From contig JADKFY010000008.1 in assembly GCA_016717305.1 (NCBI GenBank), positions 1-64,000 on the forward strand: a stretch of 64,000 nt of DNA. Reading direction: 5' to 3'. A program made the position numbers and the translations under genes. This stretch comes from Flavobacteriales bacterium (GTDB lineage Bacteria > Bacteroidota > Bacteroidia > Flavobacteriales_F > PHOS-HE28). Below, piece after piece: positions 7,787 through 15,022 of the stretch. The notes under the pieces are model-generated. The model did no database searches. It was not told the DNA's origin and saw only the letters and a list, made by a program, of their open reading frames with translations. Position 1 is the stretch's first letter. Every line of letters begins with the position of its first letter.

Positions 7787-8746
7787 ATGGCAAGGTCGGT
7801 GCTGCTTATCCTCTTTCTTGTAATCGGTAATTTCACTTGGGCCCAAGAACTTGAAGAGGTCTTGCACTTCGGTCCCGATCCCGGCAAATTGCGCATGTTC
7901 GTTCACGTTCCACCGCAACTGGAGCGTGCCTCGGAACCTTTGCCGTTGGTGGTGGCCTTGCACGGTTGCACGCAGGACGCGGAAGAATTGGTGACACTGT
8001 CCGGCTGGGTCAAACTCGCAGACGAGCGGGGATTTATCCTCCTTTGTCCGGAACAACGTGGAGCGAACAATGTCTCGCACTGTTTCAATTGGTTCAGGAG
8101 CAAGGATGCGTATGGTGATCAGGGCGAGGCGCGTTCGATCGTAAGCATGATCGACTTCGCCAAGAAGCATTGGCAGGTGGATACGCAGCGCGTGTTCATC
8201 TATGGCGTTTCGGCCGGTGCGGCAATGGCGGTCAACCTCATGGTCGGGCTTCCAGCAACCTTCAACATGGGAGCTTCACTAGCTGGTGGTCCATGCCTTG
8301 GTGCTGTAAATGCGCTAAAGGCCATGCGCTCGATGTTGGGCCCGCAGGACCTAACACCGGAGGCTTGGAAGGCAGTGGTATCGAACACATTCCCGAACAA
8401 CACCGGACCTTGGCCTAAGCTGATCGTAATGCATGGCACGAAGGATGGGGTGGTGGATCCGCGATCATCCTTGGAACTGATCGATCAATGGGCAGGCCTT
8501 CACGGAACGGATGCGATACCCGACAAGGAGGAACGCCCGATGGAAGGGCACAACGGCATTGAACGGTGTGTGTACAATGATCCGAACGATAATGCGGTGA
8601 TCACTTATTATTCCATCGCCAACATGGGCCACGCCATACCGATCGACCCCGGGCCCGGCCCCTGCCAAGGCGGAAGGGTCGCTACCCGTGCCGTTGATCT
8701 GGACTTCCACAGCACCTGTGTGATCGCGGACGGGTTCGGCCTCTAA
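7787..8746 (+). CDS. Secreted PHB-depolymerase-family (LpqC-like) esterase
   Basis: A 319-residue alpha/beta hydrolase. The signal peptide ends NFTWAQ. The oxyanion segment ALHGCTQDAEEL and the SHCFNWF motif are typical of extracellular PHB depolymerase/feruloyl-esterase-like proteins. The nucleophile elbow is GVSAGA (Ser about 142), with the acid in GTKDGVVDP (Asp about 220) and the base in MGHAIPID (His about 282), so the triad is complete. It probably hydrolyses short polyester, acyl or feruloyl esters outside the cytoplasm; substrate uncertain. The ATG at 7787 is preferred to the GTG at 7781. A TACCCTTG box ends a few bases upstream, suggesting a very short leader. Confidence 0.87.
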   Translation: MARSVLLILFLVIGNFTWAQELEEVLHFGPDPGKLRMFVHVPPQLERASEPLPLVVALHGCTQDAEELVTLSGWVKLADERGFILLCPEQRGANNVSHCFNWFRSKDAYGDQGEARSIVSMIDFAKKHWQVDTQRVFIYGVSAGAAMAVNLMVGLPATFNMGASLAGGPCLGAVNALKAMRSMLGPQDLTPEAWKAVVSNTFPNNTGPWPKLIVMHGTKDGVVDPRSSLELIDQWAGLHGTDAIPDKEERPMEGHNGIERCVYNDPNDNAVITYYSIANMGHAIPIDPGPGPCQGGRVATRAVDLDFHSTCVIADGFGL

Positions 8747-8860
8747 GGAATAGAATAGCCGCGAGTGCTTGTGCGCCGGATCGGTTCGTGGTGCTGCTCT
8801 CGAAGGTGCCTTGTTCAAAGTCGTAAGTTGCGCACGAATTCGACATCCCCAAAGCACCAC

Positions 8861-9904
8861 ATGCGCAAATTCATTACCCTTAACCTCTTCGCTTTCGCCT
8901 TCCTCACAACAAACGGCCAAAGCATAACAAGTCCGGAAAGCGTAGAGTACGACGCGCTTTACGATCGTTACCTGATCTCCAACTCGGCCGGTAACAGCAT
9001 TGTGGCCATGGACCAAGCCGGCACTGTTACAGCGTTCGCTTCAGGTATTGCAAGTGGGCCCTTTGGTATCGAGATCTTGGATAGCGTGCTGTATGCTTGC
9101 GCGGGTGGTTTTGTTCGTGGTTACCACTTGGCTACGGGCATCCAAGTGTTCAGCCTGAACGTGAACGCCTCTTTCCTGAACGGGATCACCACCGATGGTA
9201 CCTTCATTTACGTCACCGATTTCAGTGGGGCCAAGATCATCAAGGTCGATGTGGATGCAACCACCTTCAGCGTATTGGTGGCCAATACCAACGGTACACC
9301 GAATGGCATTGTGTACGATCCAGACCAGGGTGGCGGCATGCTCTGGACCGCTTTCTGGGGAAGTAACGCACCGGTGAAGGGGTACATGCTGGATGGTTCT
9401 GCAGGTCCGGTGGTCCCAACGACCTTGTCGAATATCGATGGCATAACCCGTGATTGTTTCGGTGACTTGTACTTGGCATCTTGGACGCCGGATGCGGTCA
9501 CAAGGTTGGTACTTGGGCCGAACACCTTGACCAATATGGGTTGGAGCGTGGCCAATCCCGCGGACATCGATTTCGATGCTGTGAATTCGCGCATCTGCAT
9601 ACCCAACACAAGCTCCAGTACGGTAACATTGGAAGACCTTACCGTATGTGCCACGTCCGTGGAAGAGCGAGCAAGTATTGCAACGTTCTCGGTCTACCCG
9701 AATCCTACAACGGACAATTTATTCGTGACCGGACCCGCCGACATGAATACCACGTTCCGGATCTTGGATGCGGCCATGCGCGTGGTGCAAAGCGGCCCAC
9801 TCCGCGGGAAGAGTTCCATCGGTGTTGGCCAACTCCTTCCCGGGGTCTACCTGCTCGTGTTGAAGGATAGTGTTACCGGGCAACGTTTTATTGTTGCAGA
9901 GTAA
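8861..9904 (+). CDS. Secreted SMP-30/NHL-like beta-propeller with T9SS sorting domain
   Basis: A 347-residue exported protein. The ATG at 8861 gives the signal peptide MRKFITLNLFAFAFLTTNGQ. The body repeats motifs such as GIEILDSVLYAC, NGITTDGTFIYVTD, GIVYDPDQGG and GITRDCFGDLYLAS, the pattern of SMP-30/gluconolactonase-like or NHL propellers. No clear lactonase metal site is recognised, so a binding role is as likely as catalysis. The C-terminus (VYPNPTTDNLFVTG ... LPGVYLLVLKD) is a type A T9SS sorting domain. Its 3' end overlaps the convergent YdcF-like gene by 17 bp. Confidence 0.83.
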   Translation: MRKFITLNLFAFAFLTTNGQSITSPESVEYDALYDRYLISNSAGNSIVAMDQAGTVTAFASGIASGPFGIEILDSVLYACAGGFVRGYHLATGIQVFSLNVNASFLNGITTDGTFIYVTDFSGAKIIKVDVDATTFSVLVANTNGTPNGIVYDPDQGGGMLWTAFWGSNAPVKGYMLDGSAGPVVPTTLSNIDGITRDCFGDLYLASWTPDAVTRLVLGPNTLTNMGWSVANPADIDFDAVNSRICIPNTSSSTVTLEDLTVCATSVEERASIATFSVYPNPTTDNLFVTGPADMNTTFRILDAAMRVVQSGPLRGKSSIGVGQLLPGVYLLVLKDSVTGQRFIVAE

Positions 9905-10574
9905 CGCCCCTTCCGACGGTTCCATCCTCTTCCCAAACGATATACTTTCCCAGGGTGCCTTGGAAGCGTTGCCAGAAGGTTTGTCGGTCCACAATGGAAA
10001 CGAAGTCCTTCCGAAATGCTGAAGATGGGTCGATCTCAGGAGTGCGCTGGTCCATGATCTCAACGGAATCCCGTACCATGGGAATGATGTCCACCTCGGA
10101 TCCGACCTTGCGCTGCATCTTTCGGTTGAATTTCTTCAGCATCTTGCTTTGGAACTCGTCGGTGGCCAGTCCGATCTTTTCAAACCCCAGTGACCGCGCC
10201 AGCTTCCAGCCGTAATACAAGTTCTCGGTGCTGTGTTCAGCTATTGGTTCTGCGAACACATCAGCTGCCGGCACGCCGATGGCGATCGCGTATTTGCGCA
10301 TGATCTCAGCCTCCACGTATGGGCTGTACACGGCGGCACCGGAGCACATGATGTGCTTCGTAACCCCTCGGTCGTAGAGGAACTTCGCCCACAACAACCT
10401 ACCGTGTGTGACGCGGTCCCATTGGCCGTTCACGAATGGTGTTCCGGGTACGATCACCACATCGTAAGGCCGTTTTTCATAGGCTTTCGTGTAGTACTTC
10501 CTAGGGTTGGCCACAGTACACCCCACGAGCAGAAAGGCGATGGTACAGACTTGGACTATAGTGCGGTAGTTCAT
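9888..10574 (-). CDS. YdcF/SanA-like (DUF218) envelope protein
   Basis: A 228-residue protein with a lipoprotein-type signal (AFLLVGC), then the DUF218 core: DVVIVPGTPFVNGQWD, a nucleotide-fold-like strand ITKHIMCSGAAVY-type segment, and EHSTENLYYGWKLA, where the ExxSxxT/N cluster is typical. Family members (ElyC, SanA, YdcF) are linked to envelope polysaccharide and vancomycin tolerance in other bacteria; the reaction is not established. The start at 10574 is chosen for the signal peptide; the frame extends to 10652. It ends in a 17-bp tail-to-tail overlap with the preceding gene. Confidence 0.8.
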   Translation of the reverse strand: MNYRTIVQVCTIAFLLVGCTVANPRKYYTKAYEKRPYDVVIVPGTPFVNGQWDRVTHGRLLWAKFLYDRGVTKHIMCSGAAVYSPYVEAEIMRKYAIAIGVPAADVFAEPIAEHSTENLYYGWKLARSLGFEKIGLATDEFQSKMLKKFNRKMQRKVGSEVDIIPMVRDSVEIMDQRTPEIDPSSAFRKDFVSIVDRQTFWQRFQGTLGKYIVWEEDGTVGRGVTLQQ

Positions 10575-10670
10575 TTTGAATAAACACTTCAACGGGAAGA
10601 ATGGTTCGTTATTGGCGAACATACGATCTACTTTGGCGCGGCGGACCAGCACCCAGGGAACACGAACCCC

Positions 10671-10784
10671 ATGTTCAAGGAATTCAAAGAGTTTTGGAAC
10701 ACCTATTCACCGTACTTCGTGGATGTGTGGCAATACCTGTTGATCATCGTGATCTTCATTGTTGCAGCATTGGTGATCCTTTAG
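10671..10784 (+). CDS. 37-residue membrane microprotein
   Basis: A short complete frame, ATG 10671 to TAG 10782-10784. It begins with an amphipathic charged/aromatic stretch (MFKEFKEFWNTYSPYF), followed by a single predicted membrane helix (VWQYLLIIVIFIVAALVIL). The composition is exactly that of a small single-pass membrane protein, and a TACTTTG box at 10629-10635 offers a promoter 36 bp upstream. It stands alone in a 400-bp gap between divergent neighbours. Function unknown; candidates include a regulator of a membrane complex. Confidence 0.6.
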   Translation: MFKEFKEFWNTYSPYFVDVWQYLLIIVIFIVAALVIL

Positions 10785-10988
10785 GTCATTTATTGATTCT
10801 GCTGCACAGCCGCCGATCTGGGCCGTTCCAACTGGGAATTTCTGAATTGGTCCTTTGGATGACTACGCGGTAAAGAGGCAACCATTTCGGTAGTTCCCGT
10901 TCTATCGATGCCGCCCCGGTCCTACACCGGAATGGCCCACCACCATGAAGAAAAGAGCGACCCAGGTCGGCGGAATTTCGTATGCCCA

Positions 10989-11402
10989 ATGACGAAGGAA
11001 GTTACGCGAATTGGAACGGGATCGGTCGTGTTCACGGTCATCGTTCCGGGCTTGATCGAACAACGCCATTTACCCGATGCGAGCTTGGACGAACGGACCA
11101 TGGAACGGTGTCGGGCAACTAGAAGGAAACTGGCCAAGGGAGTGCCTTTTGCACTTCTGATCATTGTGCCGGAAGAGGTGCCCGTGGATGCCGCTGCGAC
11201 CAACCATGATCATTACCGCAAGGAAAGTGATGAGCGAAGTATCGTTGCCTTGGCCGTGGTCACCAGTAGCGAGGCCATGAGTGCTGTGACCAAATTCTAC
11301 TTCAGGTACTACCAATGTTCCTTTGAGGTGAAAGTGTTCGATGACGAGGACAACGCAAAGGCATGGTTGCTTGCTTCCTTGGAGAGGTTAGCCCAAGGTT
11401 GA
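10989..11402 (+). CDS. STAS/SpoIIAA-like small protein
   Basis: A 137-residue protein. Alternating strands and helices (VVFTVIVPGLIE, RKLAKGVPFALLIIVPEE, SIVALAVVTSSEAMSAVTKFYF, EVKVFDDEDNAKAWLLA) match the STAS/SpoIIAA-like fold found in small Bacteroidota proteins. The closing F-x-D/E-x-E-x-A-x-AWLL motif is also seen in the protein at 57947. The ATG at 10989 is preferred; the frame opens at 10908 but the added residues look non-coding. Such proteins are often lone and uncharacterised; no kinase or sigma partner is adjacent. Confidence 0.6.
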   Translation: MTKEVTRIGTGSVVFTVIVPGLIEQRHLPDASLDERTMERCRATRRKLAKGVPFALLIIVPEEVPVDAAATNHDHYRKESDERSIVALAVVTSSEAMSAVTKFYFRYYQCSFEVKVFDDEDNAKAWLLASLERLAQG

Positions 11403-11438
11403 TACCAATAGAAAAGACTGACCGAAGTCCTTGATCGC

Positions 11439-11532
11439 TTAATTGAACGCCGCCGATCTCTTCACATCATGTCCGGTGATCAAGCGTGAATATGGCGAGT
11501 GCCTGTATAGGTCACCACGCTTTACAAGTTCC
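11439..11532 (-). pseudogene. Decayed duplicate of the 3' end of the glutaryl-CoA dehydrogenase gene
   Basis: Positions 11439-11532 align with 11538-11632, the last ~30 codons of the neighbouring dehydrogenase, at roughly three quarters identity with one single-base gap. Read in the gene's frame it gives NL-stop-SVVTYTGTRHIH, then a frameshift into LITGHDVKRSAAFN-stop. The catalytic Glu codon has become Thr. Both units end in matching AAF codons and a TAA. The offset is about 99 bp, so this is a tandem 3'-end duplication or the last trace of a second dehydrogenase gene. Confidence 0.7.
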
Positions 11533-11537
11533 TTTGC

Positions 11538-12794
11538 TTACTTGAACGCCGCCAATCCAGTAACCTCCATACCCGTGATCAATAAGTGGATGTCGTGTGT
11601 GCCTTCGTAGGTCACTACACTTTCCAAGTTCATCATGTGGCGCATGATCGGATACTCGTTGGTGATGCCCATACCACCCAGGATCTGACGTGCTTCCCGG
11701 GCAATGGTCAAAGCGAGCATCACGTTGTTCCGTTTGGCCATGCTGATCTGTGCCGTTGTAGCACGTCCTTCGTTCCGAAGCACACCCAAACGCCACGTGA
11801 GCAACTGGGCCTTCGTGATCTCGGTGATCATTTCGGCCAACTTCTTTTGGGTCAGTTGGAACTGCCCGATCGGTTTGCCGAATTGGATGCGTTGCTGGCT
11901 GTACCGCAAGGCCGTGTCGTAGCATTCCATGGCCACACCAAGGGTGCCCCACGCAATGCCGTAGCGAGCACTGTCCAGGCAACCAAGTGGTGCGCCCAAT
12001 CCGCTTTTGTTCGGAAGCAAATTCGCTTTTGGCACTTTCACATTGTCGAACACCAATTCACCGGTGGGGCTGGCCCTCAATGAAAGCTTGCCATGGGTGG
12101 TGGGGGTGGAGAACCCTTCCATGCCACGCTCCACAAGCAGTCCATGGATCCGTCCTTCGGTGTTCTCGGCTTTCGCCCAGACCACGGCCACATCGGCCAA
12201 TGGGCTGTTGCTGATCCACATTTTTGCCCCGTTCAAGAGGTAGTGATCACCCTTGTCCTGGAACGTGGTCACCATACCGCTAGGGTTGCTGCCGTGGTCG
12301 GGTTCGGTAAGGCCGAAACAGCCGATCTTCTTTCCCGCTGCCAAATCCGGTAGCCATTTCTTCTTTTGTTCTTCGCTGCCGTACTTCCAGATCGGGTACA
12401 TCACCAAACTGCCTTGTACGCTGCACAAGCTGCGCAGGCCGCTGTCGCAACGCTCGATCTCCTGCATGATCAGGCCGTAGCTGATCTGGTCCAGTCCCAT
12501 GCCGCCATATTCCACGGGAACCATCGGTCCGAATGCACCGATCTCTGCCAGTCCGGGAATGATCTCCGGATTGAATTCGGCCTTTTCGAAAGCTTCTTCG
12601 ATAATGGGCTTCAGGTGCTTGCTCACGTGCTTGCGCGCCGTATCCCGTATCAAGCGGTGTTCCTCGGTCAGGAGTTCGTCCACCAGATAATGGTCGTGCG
12701 CTTGGAACTGGTCCGTGGCAGTGCGCTTTTCAACAGAGTTCTTGGTGGTCGCCTTAGGCGCTTGTGCAGATGTGCTCATGGGGTGAAGTGCCAT
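11538..12794 (-). CDS. gcdH: Glutaryl-CoA dehydrogenase (acyl-CoA dehydrogenase family)
   Basis: A 418-residue FAD flavoprotein. Glutaryl-CoA dehydrogenase oxidatively decarboxylates glutaryl-CoA to crotonyl-CoA in lysine/tryptophan breakdown. Supporting signatures: QEIERCDSGLRS, GCFGLTEPDHGSNP for FAD/substrate binding, RYGIAWG, and the catalytic-base segment YEGTHDIH, which matches glutaryl-CoA dehydrogenases rather than short-chain enzymes. An N-terminal polar extension of about 30 residues precedes the helical domain. The start could also be ATG 12779 (MSTSAQ). A TACTTTTG box at 12824-12817 supplies a promoter with a short leader. A decayed copy of its 3' end lies just downstream. Confidence 0.87.
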   Translation of the reverse strand: MALHPMSTSAQAPKATTKNSVEKRTATDQFQAHDHYLVDELLTEEHRLIRDTARKHVSKHLKPIIEEAFEKAEFNPEIIPGLAEIGAFGPMVPVEYGGMGLDQISYGLIMQEIERCDSGLRSLCSVQGSLVMYPIWKYGSEEQKKKWLPDLAAGKKIGCFGLTEPDHGSNPSGMVTTFQDKGDHYLLNGAKMWISNSPLADVAVVWAKAENTEGRIHGLLVERGMEGFSTPTTHGKLSLRASPTGELVFDNVKVPKANLLPNKSGLGAPLGCLDSARYGIAWGTLGVAMECYDTALRYSQQRIQFGKPIGQFQLTQKKLAEMITEITKAQLLTWRLGVLRNEGRATTAQISMAKRNNVMLALTIAREARQILGGMGITNEYPIMRHMMNLESVVTYEGTHDIHLLITGMEVTGLAAFK

Positions 12795-12816
12795 GCCCTA
12801 ATTCGGCAAAGCGGTG

Positions 12817-12824
12817 CAAAAGTA
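12817..12824 (-). promoter_or_regulatory. Bacteroidota-type -7 box (TACTTTTG) for glutaryl-CoA dehydrogenase
   Basis: An exact match to TAnnTTTG on the minus strand, 23-38 bp before the possible start codons. A convincing -33 TTTG is not seen. It faces away from the equivalent box at 12861-12868. Confidence 0.5.
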
Positions 12825-12860
12825 GAAAAGGAGCGTGCGTGGGATGCGGTCGGGTCCGTC

Positions 12861-12868
12861 TACTTTTG
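12861..12868 (+). promoter_or_regulatory. Bacteroidota-type -7 box (TACTTTTG) for the DUF4271 gene
   Basis: An exact TAnnTTTG match on the plus strand, 57 bp before the ATG at 12925, followed by GCGCAAAAGC. With the minus-strand box 37 bp away it makes a symmetric divergent promoter pair. Confidence 0.5.
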
Positions 12869-12924
12869 CGCAAAAGCAGGAGGTCACTGCTGCTGGACGT
12901 GTAAAGCATGGGCTCGAGCTGCCA

Positions 12925-13590
12925 ATGGACAAGTTAAGAATGTTGGACCCGCTTAACGCGGAGTGGGTAACCCTTGTGCTCTTGGCAGCCGTGGGTCTAA
13001 TGGCGTTGATCAACCGGAGTTCCCCAAGGAAGTGGAGGTTGCTGGCAAGTTCAATGTTGCAAATGCGTTTGGGCAAACAAGCCCTACGTGAAGAAATGGA
13101 CCTCCAGGACCGGGCCTTCATCGGACTTCTTGTGGTGGCCGCGGCCGTGTTGGCGTTGTTCGGTTGGCAGGCATTCATGGTGAGCGGCGTGTCCTGGGCC
13201 TTTCCGCGGCTTCTGATGGTGGTTTGTGCGATCATCTTGGGCCATTATTTGGTATTGCGTGCAGTGGGTAGTGTTCTGGGAGTTGCTAAGGGTATTGAAG
13301 AGTATCTGTACACAGGTTTTCTGCTCATTATTTTGACGGGCATCCTGCTCTTGCCGATCGTTACGGTGATCGCCTATCGGGCGGAGTGGCGGCAGGGGCT
13401 CGTCGTGGCAGGAGGGGGGGTCATGTTGGTGCTGGTTCTGTACCGTTGGCTGCGGGGTGCGTGGATCGGGTTGGGTGAGGGTCTCCCATTGCGCTACATT
13501 ATTCTATACTTTTGCGCCGCCGAATTGCTACCGGTCTTGTTGCTATTGGACCATTGGCGAAGCACTCCATCACCTTTGTTCAACACCTAA
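12925..13590 (+). CDS. DUF4271 integral membrane protein
   Basis: A 221-residue polytopic membrane protein with about six or seven hydrophobic helices: near the N-terminus (WVTLVLLAAVGLMAL), after a basic loop (LLVVAAAVLALFG), around LLMVVCAIILGHYLVL, LLIILTGILLLPIVTVIAY and VMLVLVLY, and at the C-terminus (ILYFCAAELLPVLLLL). DUF4271 proteins are conserved in Bacteroidota and very often lie directly upstream of hemD, as here; their role is unknown. ATG 12925 is chosen over a GTG 90 bp upstream because the promoter box lies between them. Confidence 0.82.
   Translation: MDKLRMLDPLNAEWVTLVLLAAVGLMALINRSSPRKWRLLASSMLQMRLGKQALREEMDLQDRAFIGLLVVAAAVLALFGWQAFMVSGVSWAFPRLLMVVCAIILGHYLVLRAVGSVLGVAKGIEEYLYTGFLLIILTGILLLPIVTVIAYRAEWRQGLVVAGGGVMLVLVLYRWLRGAWIGLGEGLPLRYIILYFCAAELLPVLLLLDHWRSTPSPLFNT
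13507..13514 (+). promoter_or_regulatory. Possible internal -7 box (TACTTTTG) for hemD
   Basis: An exact TAnnTTTG match followed by CGCCGCC inside the end of the DUF4271 gene, 87 bp before the hemD TTG start. It could give hemD-rnpA-yidD its own promoter. Part of the match is forced by the coding sequence, so the evidence is weak. Confidence 0.3.
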
Positions 13591-13600
13591 GACGACGGCC

Positions 13601-14350
13601 TTGAAGATCAAGACCATCCTTATTTCGCAACCCGCCCCTACGGACGTGAAGTCGCCATACCACGAGTTGGCGAAGAAGTATTCACTGAAGTTGGAGTTCC
13701 GTGCGTTCATCAATGTGGAAGCTGTTCCTGCCCAAGAGTTCCGGCAAGAGCGGGTGAACATTTTGGACCATACCGCTATTGTTCTCACCAGCCGGAATTC
13801 GGTGGATCACTTCTTCCGCATGTGCAAGGAAATGCGGATCACCGTCCCGGAGGGCATGAAGTATTTCTGCGTTTCGGAATCGGTCGCATTCTATGTGCAG
13901 AAGTACATCCAGTACCGCAAACGGAAGGTGTTCATCGGCAAGCAGACCTTTGCGGACCTGATGGACGTGATCAAGAAGCACAAGTCCGAGAAGTACTTGG
14001 TTCCTTGTAGCGACATCCAGAAAGGCGAGATCCCCAAGCAGTTGGACAAGGCGAACGTGCGCTACACCAATGCTGTGTTCTACCGCACGGTGGCCAGCGA
14101 CCTGAGCGACTTGAAGAAGTTGGAATACGATATGCTCGTGTTCTTCAGTCCCGGCGGCATCGAAAGCTTGAAGAAGAACTTCCCCAAGTTCAAGCAGAAC
14201 GGGATCTTCATGGCGGCTTTTGGACCCACCACTGCAAAGGCCGTCAAGGACAATGGTTTCCGTCTGGACCTGGAGGCGCCGCTACCGGAGGCCCCCAGCA
14301 TGACCGGGGCCATCGAGCTGTTCATCAAGCGCCTTGCCAAGCAGAAGTGA
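13601..14350 (+). CDS. hemD: Uroporphyrinogen-III synthase
   Basis: A 249-residue HemD-family protein that cyclises hydroxymethylbilane to uroporphyrinogen III in haem synthesis. Two Rossmann-like halves are visible: ILISQPAPTD with AIVLTSRNSVDHFF, and YLVPCSDIQKGEIPKQL with MLVFFSPGGIESLKKNF and AAFGPTTAKAVKDNG, the last three being typical HemD segments. The TTG at 13601 (LKIKTILISQP) is the best start; the frame extends upstream into DUF4271 in another reading. Its TGA overlaps the GTG start of rnpA, so the two are translationally coupled. Confidence 0.88.
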   Translation: MKIKTILISQPAPTDVKSPYHELAKKYSLKLEFRAFINVEAVPAQEFRQERVNILDHTAIVLTSRNSVDHFFRMCKEMRITVPEGMKYFCVSESVAFYVQKYIQYRKRKVFIGKQTFADLMDVIKKHKSEKYLVPCSDIQKGEIPKQLDKANVRYTNAVFYRTVASDLSDLKKLEYDMLVFFSPGGIESLKKNFPKFKQNGIFMAAFGPTTAKAVKDNGFRLDLEAPLPEAPSMTGAIELFIKRLAKQK

Positions 14351-14787
14351 GCACCGCGCATCACGGACCCAACCTTCCGACCTCGCAAGCTGATGGGCAG
14401 GCCAAGGTGCGTGCTACCTTTCGAAAACATGAACGGTTGTGTGGCCGGTTGCGCATTGAAGAAGTGGTGAAGACCGGACGTACAGTACACGTGCCACCGT
14501 TCAAACTGGTGGGAAAGGTCATGGAACTACCGACAACTGCAGCCGCGCAAGTGGCCTTCGCGATCCCCAAGCGGAATCTGCGCAATGCCGTGGACCGCAA
14601 TCGGATGCGGCGGTTGATGCGTGAGGCCTACCGAATGAACAAGCACACATACCATGAACACCTTCAGGCCAAGGGCAAACAATGTGCTTGGTTGTTCGTT
14701 TATCAAGCGCGCACGGTGATCGACCTGGCCATGACCCAAGACAAAATAACCAGAGCATTGCACCGTTGGCTGAAGGAGCATGGGTAA
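14347..14787 (+). CDS. rnpA: Ribonuclease P protein component
   Basis: A 146-residue basic protein. The conserved RnpA core is AFAIPKRNLRNAVDRNRMRRLMREAYR, here quoted in part as RNAVDRNRMRRLMREAYR, preceded by FRKHERLCG. It binds the catalytic RNA of RNase P, which trims tRNA 5' ends. The GTG start at 14347 overlaps the hemD stop, and a basic/polar N-terminal extension of about 25 residues precedes the family core. yidD follows with an 8-bp overlap, the usual rnpA-yidD pairing. Confidence 0.92.
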   Translation: MSTAHHGPNLPTSQADGQAKVRATFRKHERLCGRLRIEEVVKTGRTVHVPPFKLVGKVMELPTTAAAQVAFAIPKRNLRNAVDRNRMRRLMREAYRMNKHTYHEHLQAKGKQCAWLFVYQARTVIDLAMTQDKITRALHRWLKEHG

Positions 14788-15022
14788 ACTGCTGGCATGG
14801 CCGTTGATCGTTCTGGTGAAGGGGTACCAATTACTCATCTCGCCATTGCTTCCCGGTGTGTGCAGGTATGAGCCTTCCTGTTCGGAATACGGTTTGCAGG
14901 CCTTACGCATGCATGGCGTATGGTGGGGCAGCTGGCTCACGTTGAAACGCTTTATATCTTGTAACCCGTGGGGGGGCCATGGCCATGATCCCGTTCCGCA
15001 AGACCCGCATTCACATGGATAA
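14780..15022 (+). CDS. yidD: Membrane protein insertion efficiency factor
   Basis: An 80-residue YidD protein. The family core is obvious: YQLLISPLLPGVCRYEPSCSEYGLQAL followed by KRFISCNPWGGHGHDPVP; in short segments, ISPLLPG, CRYEPSCSEY and CNPWGGHG. It sits at the inner face of the membrane and helps YidC insert proteins. It overlaps rnpA by 8 bp at its start and the S41 protease by 8 bp at its end. Confidence 0.95.
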   Translation: MGKLLAWPLIVLVKGYQLLISPLLPGVCRYEPSCSEYGLQALRMHGVWWGSWLTLKRFISCNPWGGHGHDPVPQDPHSHG

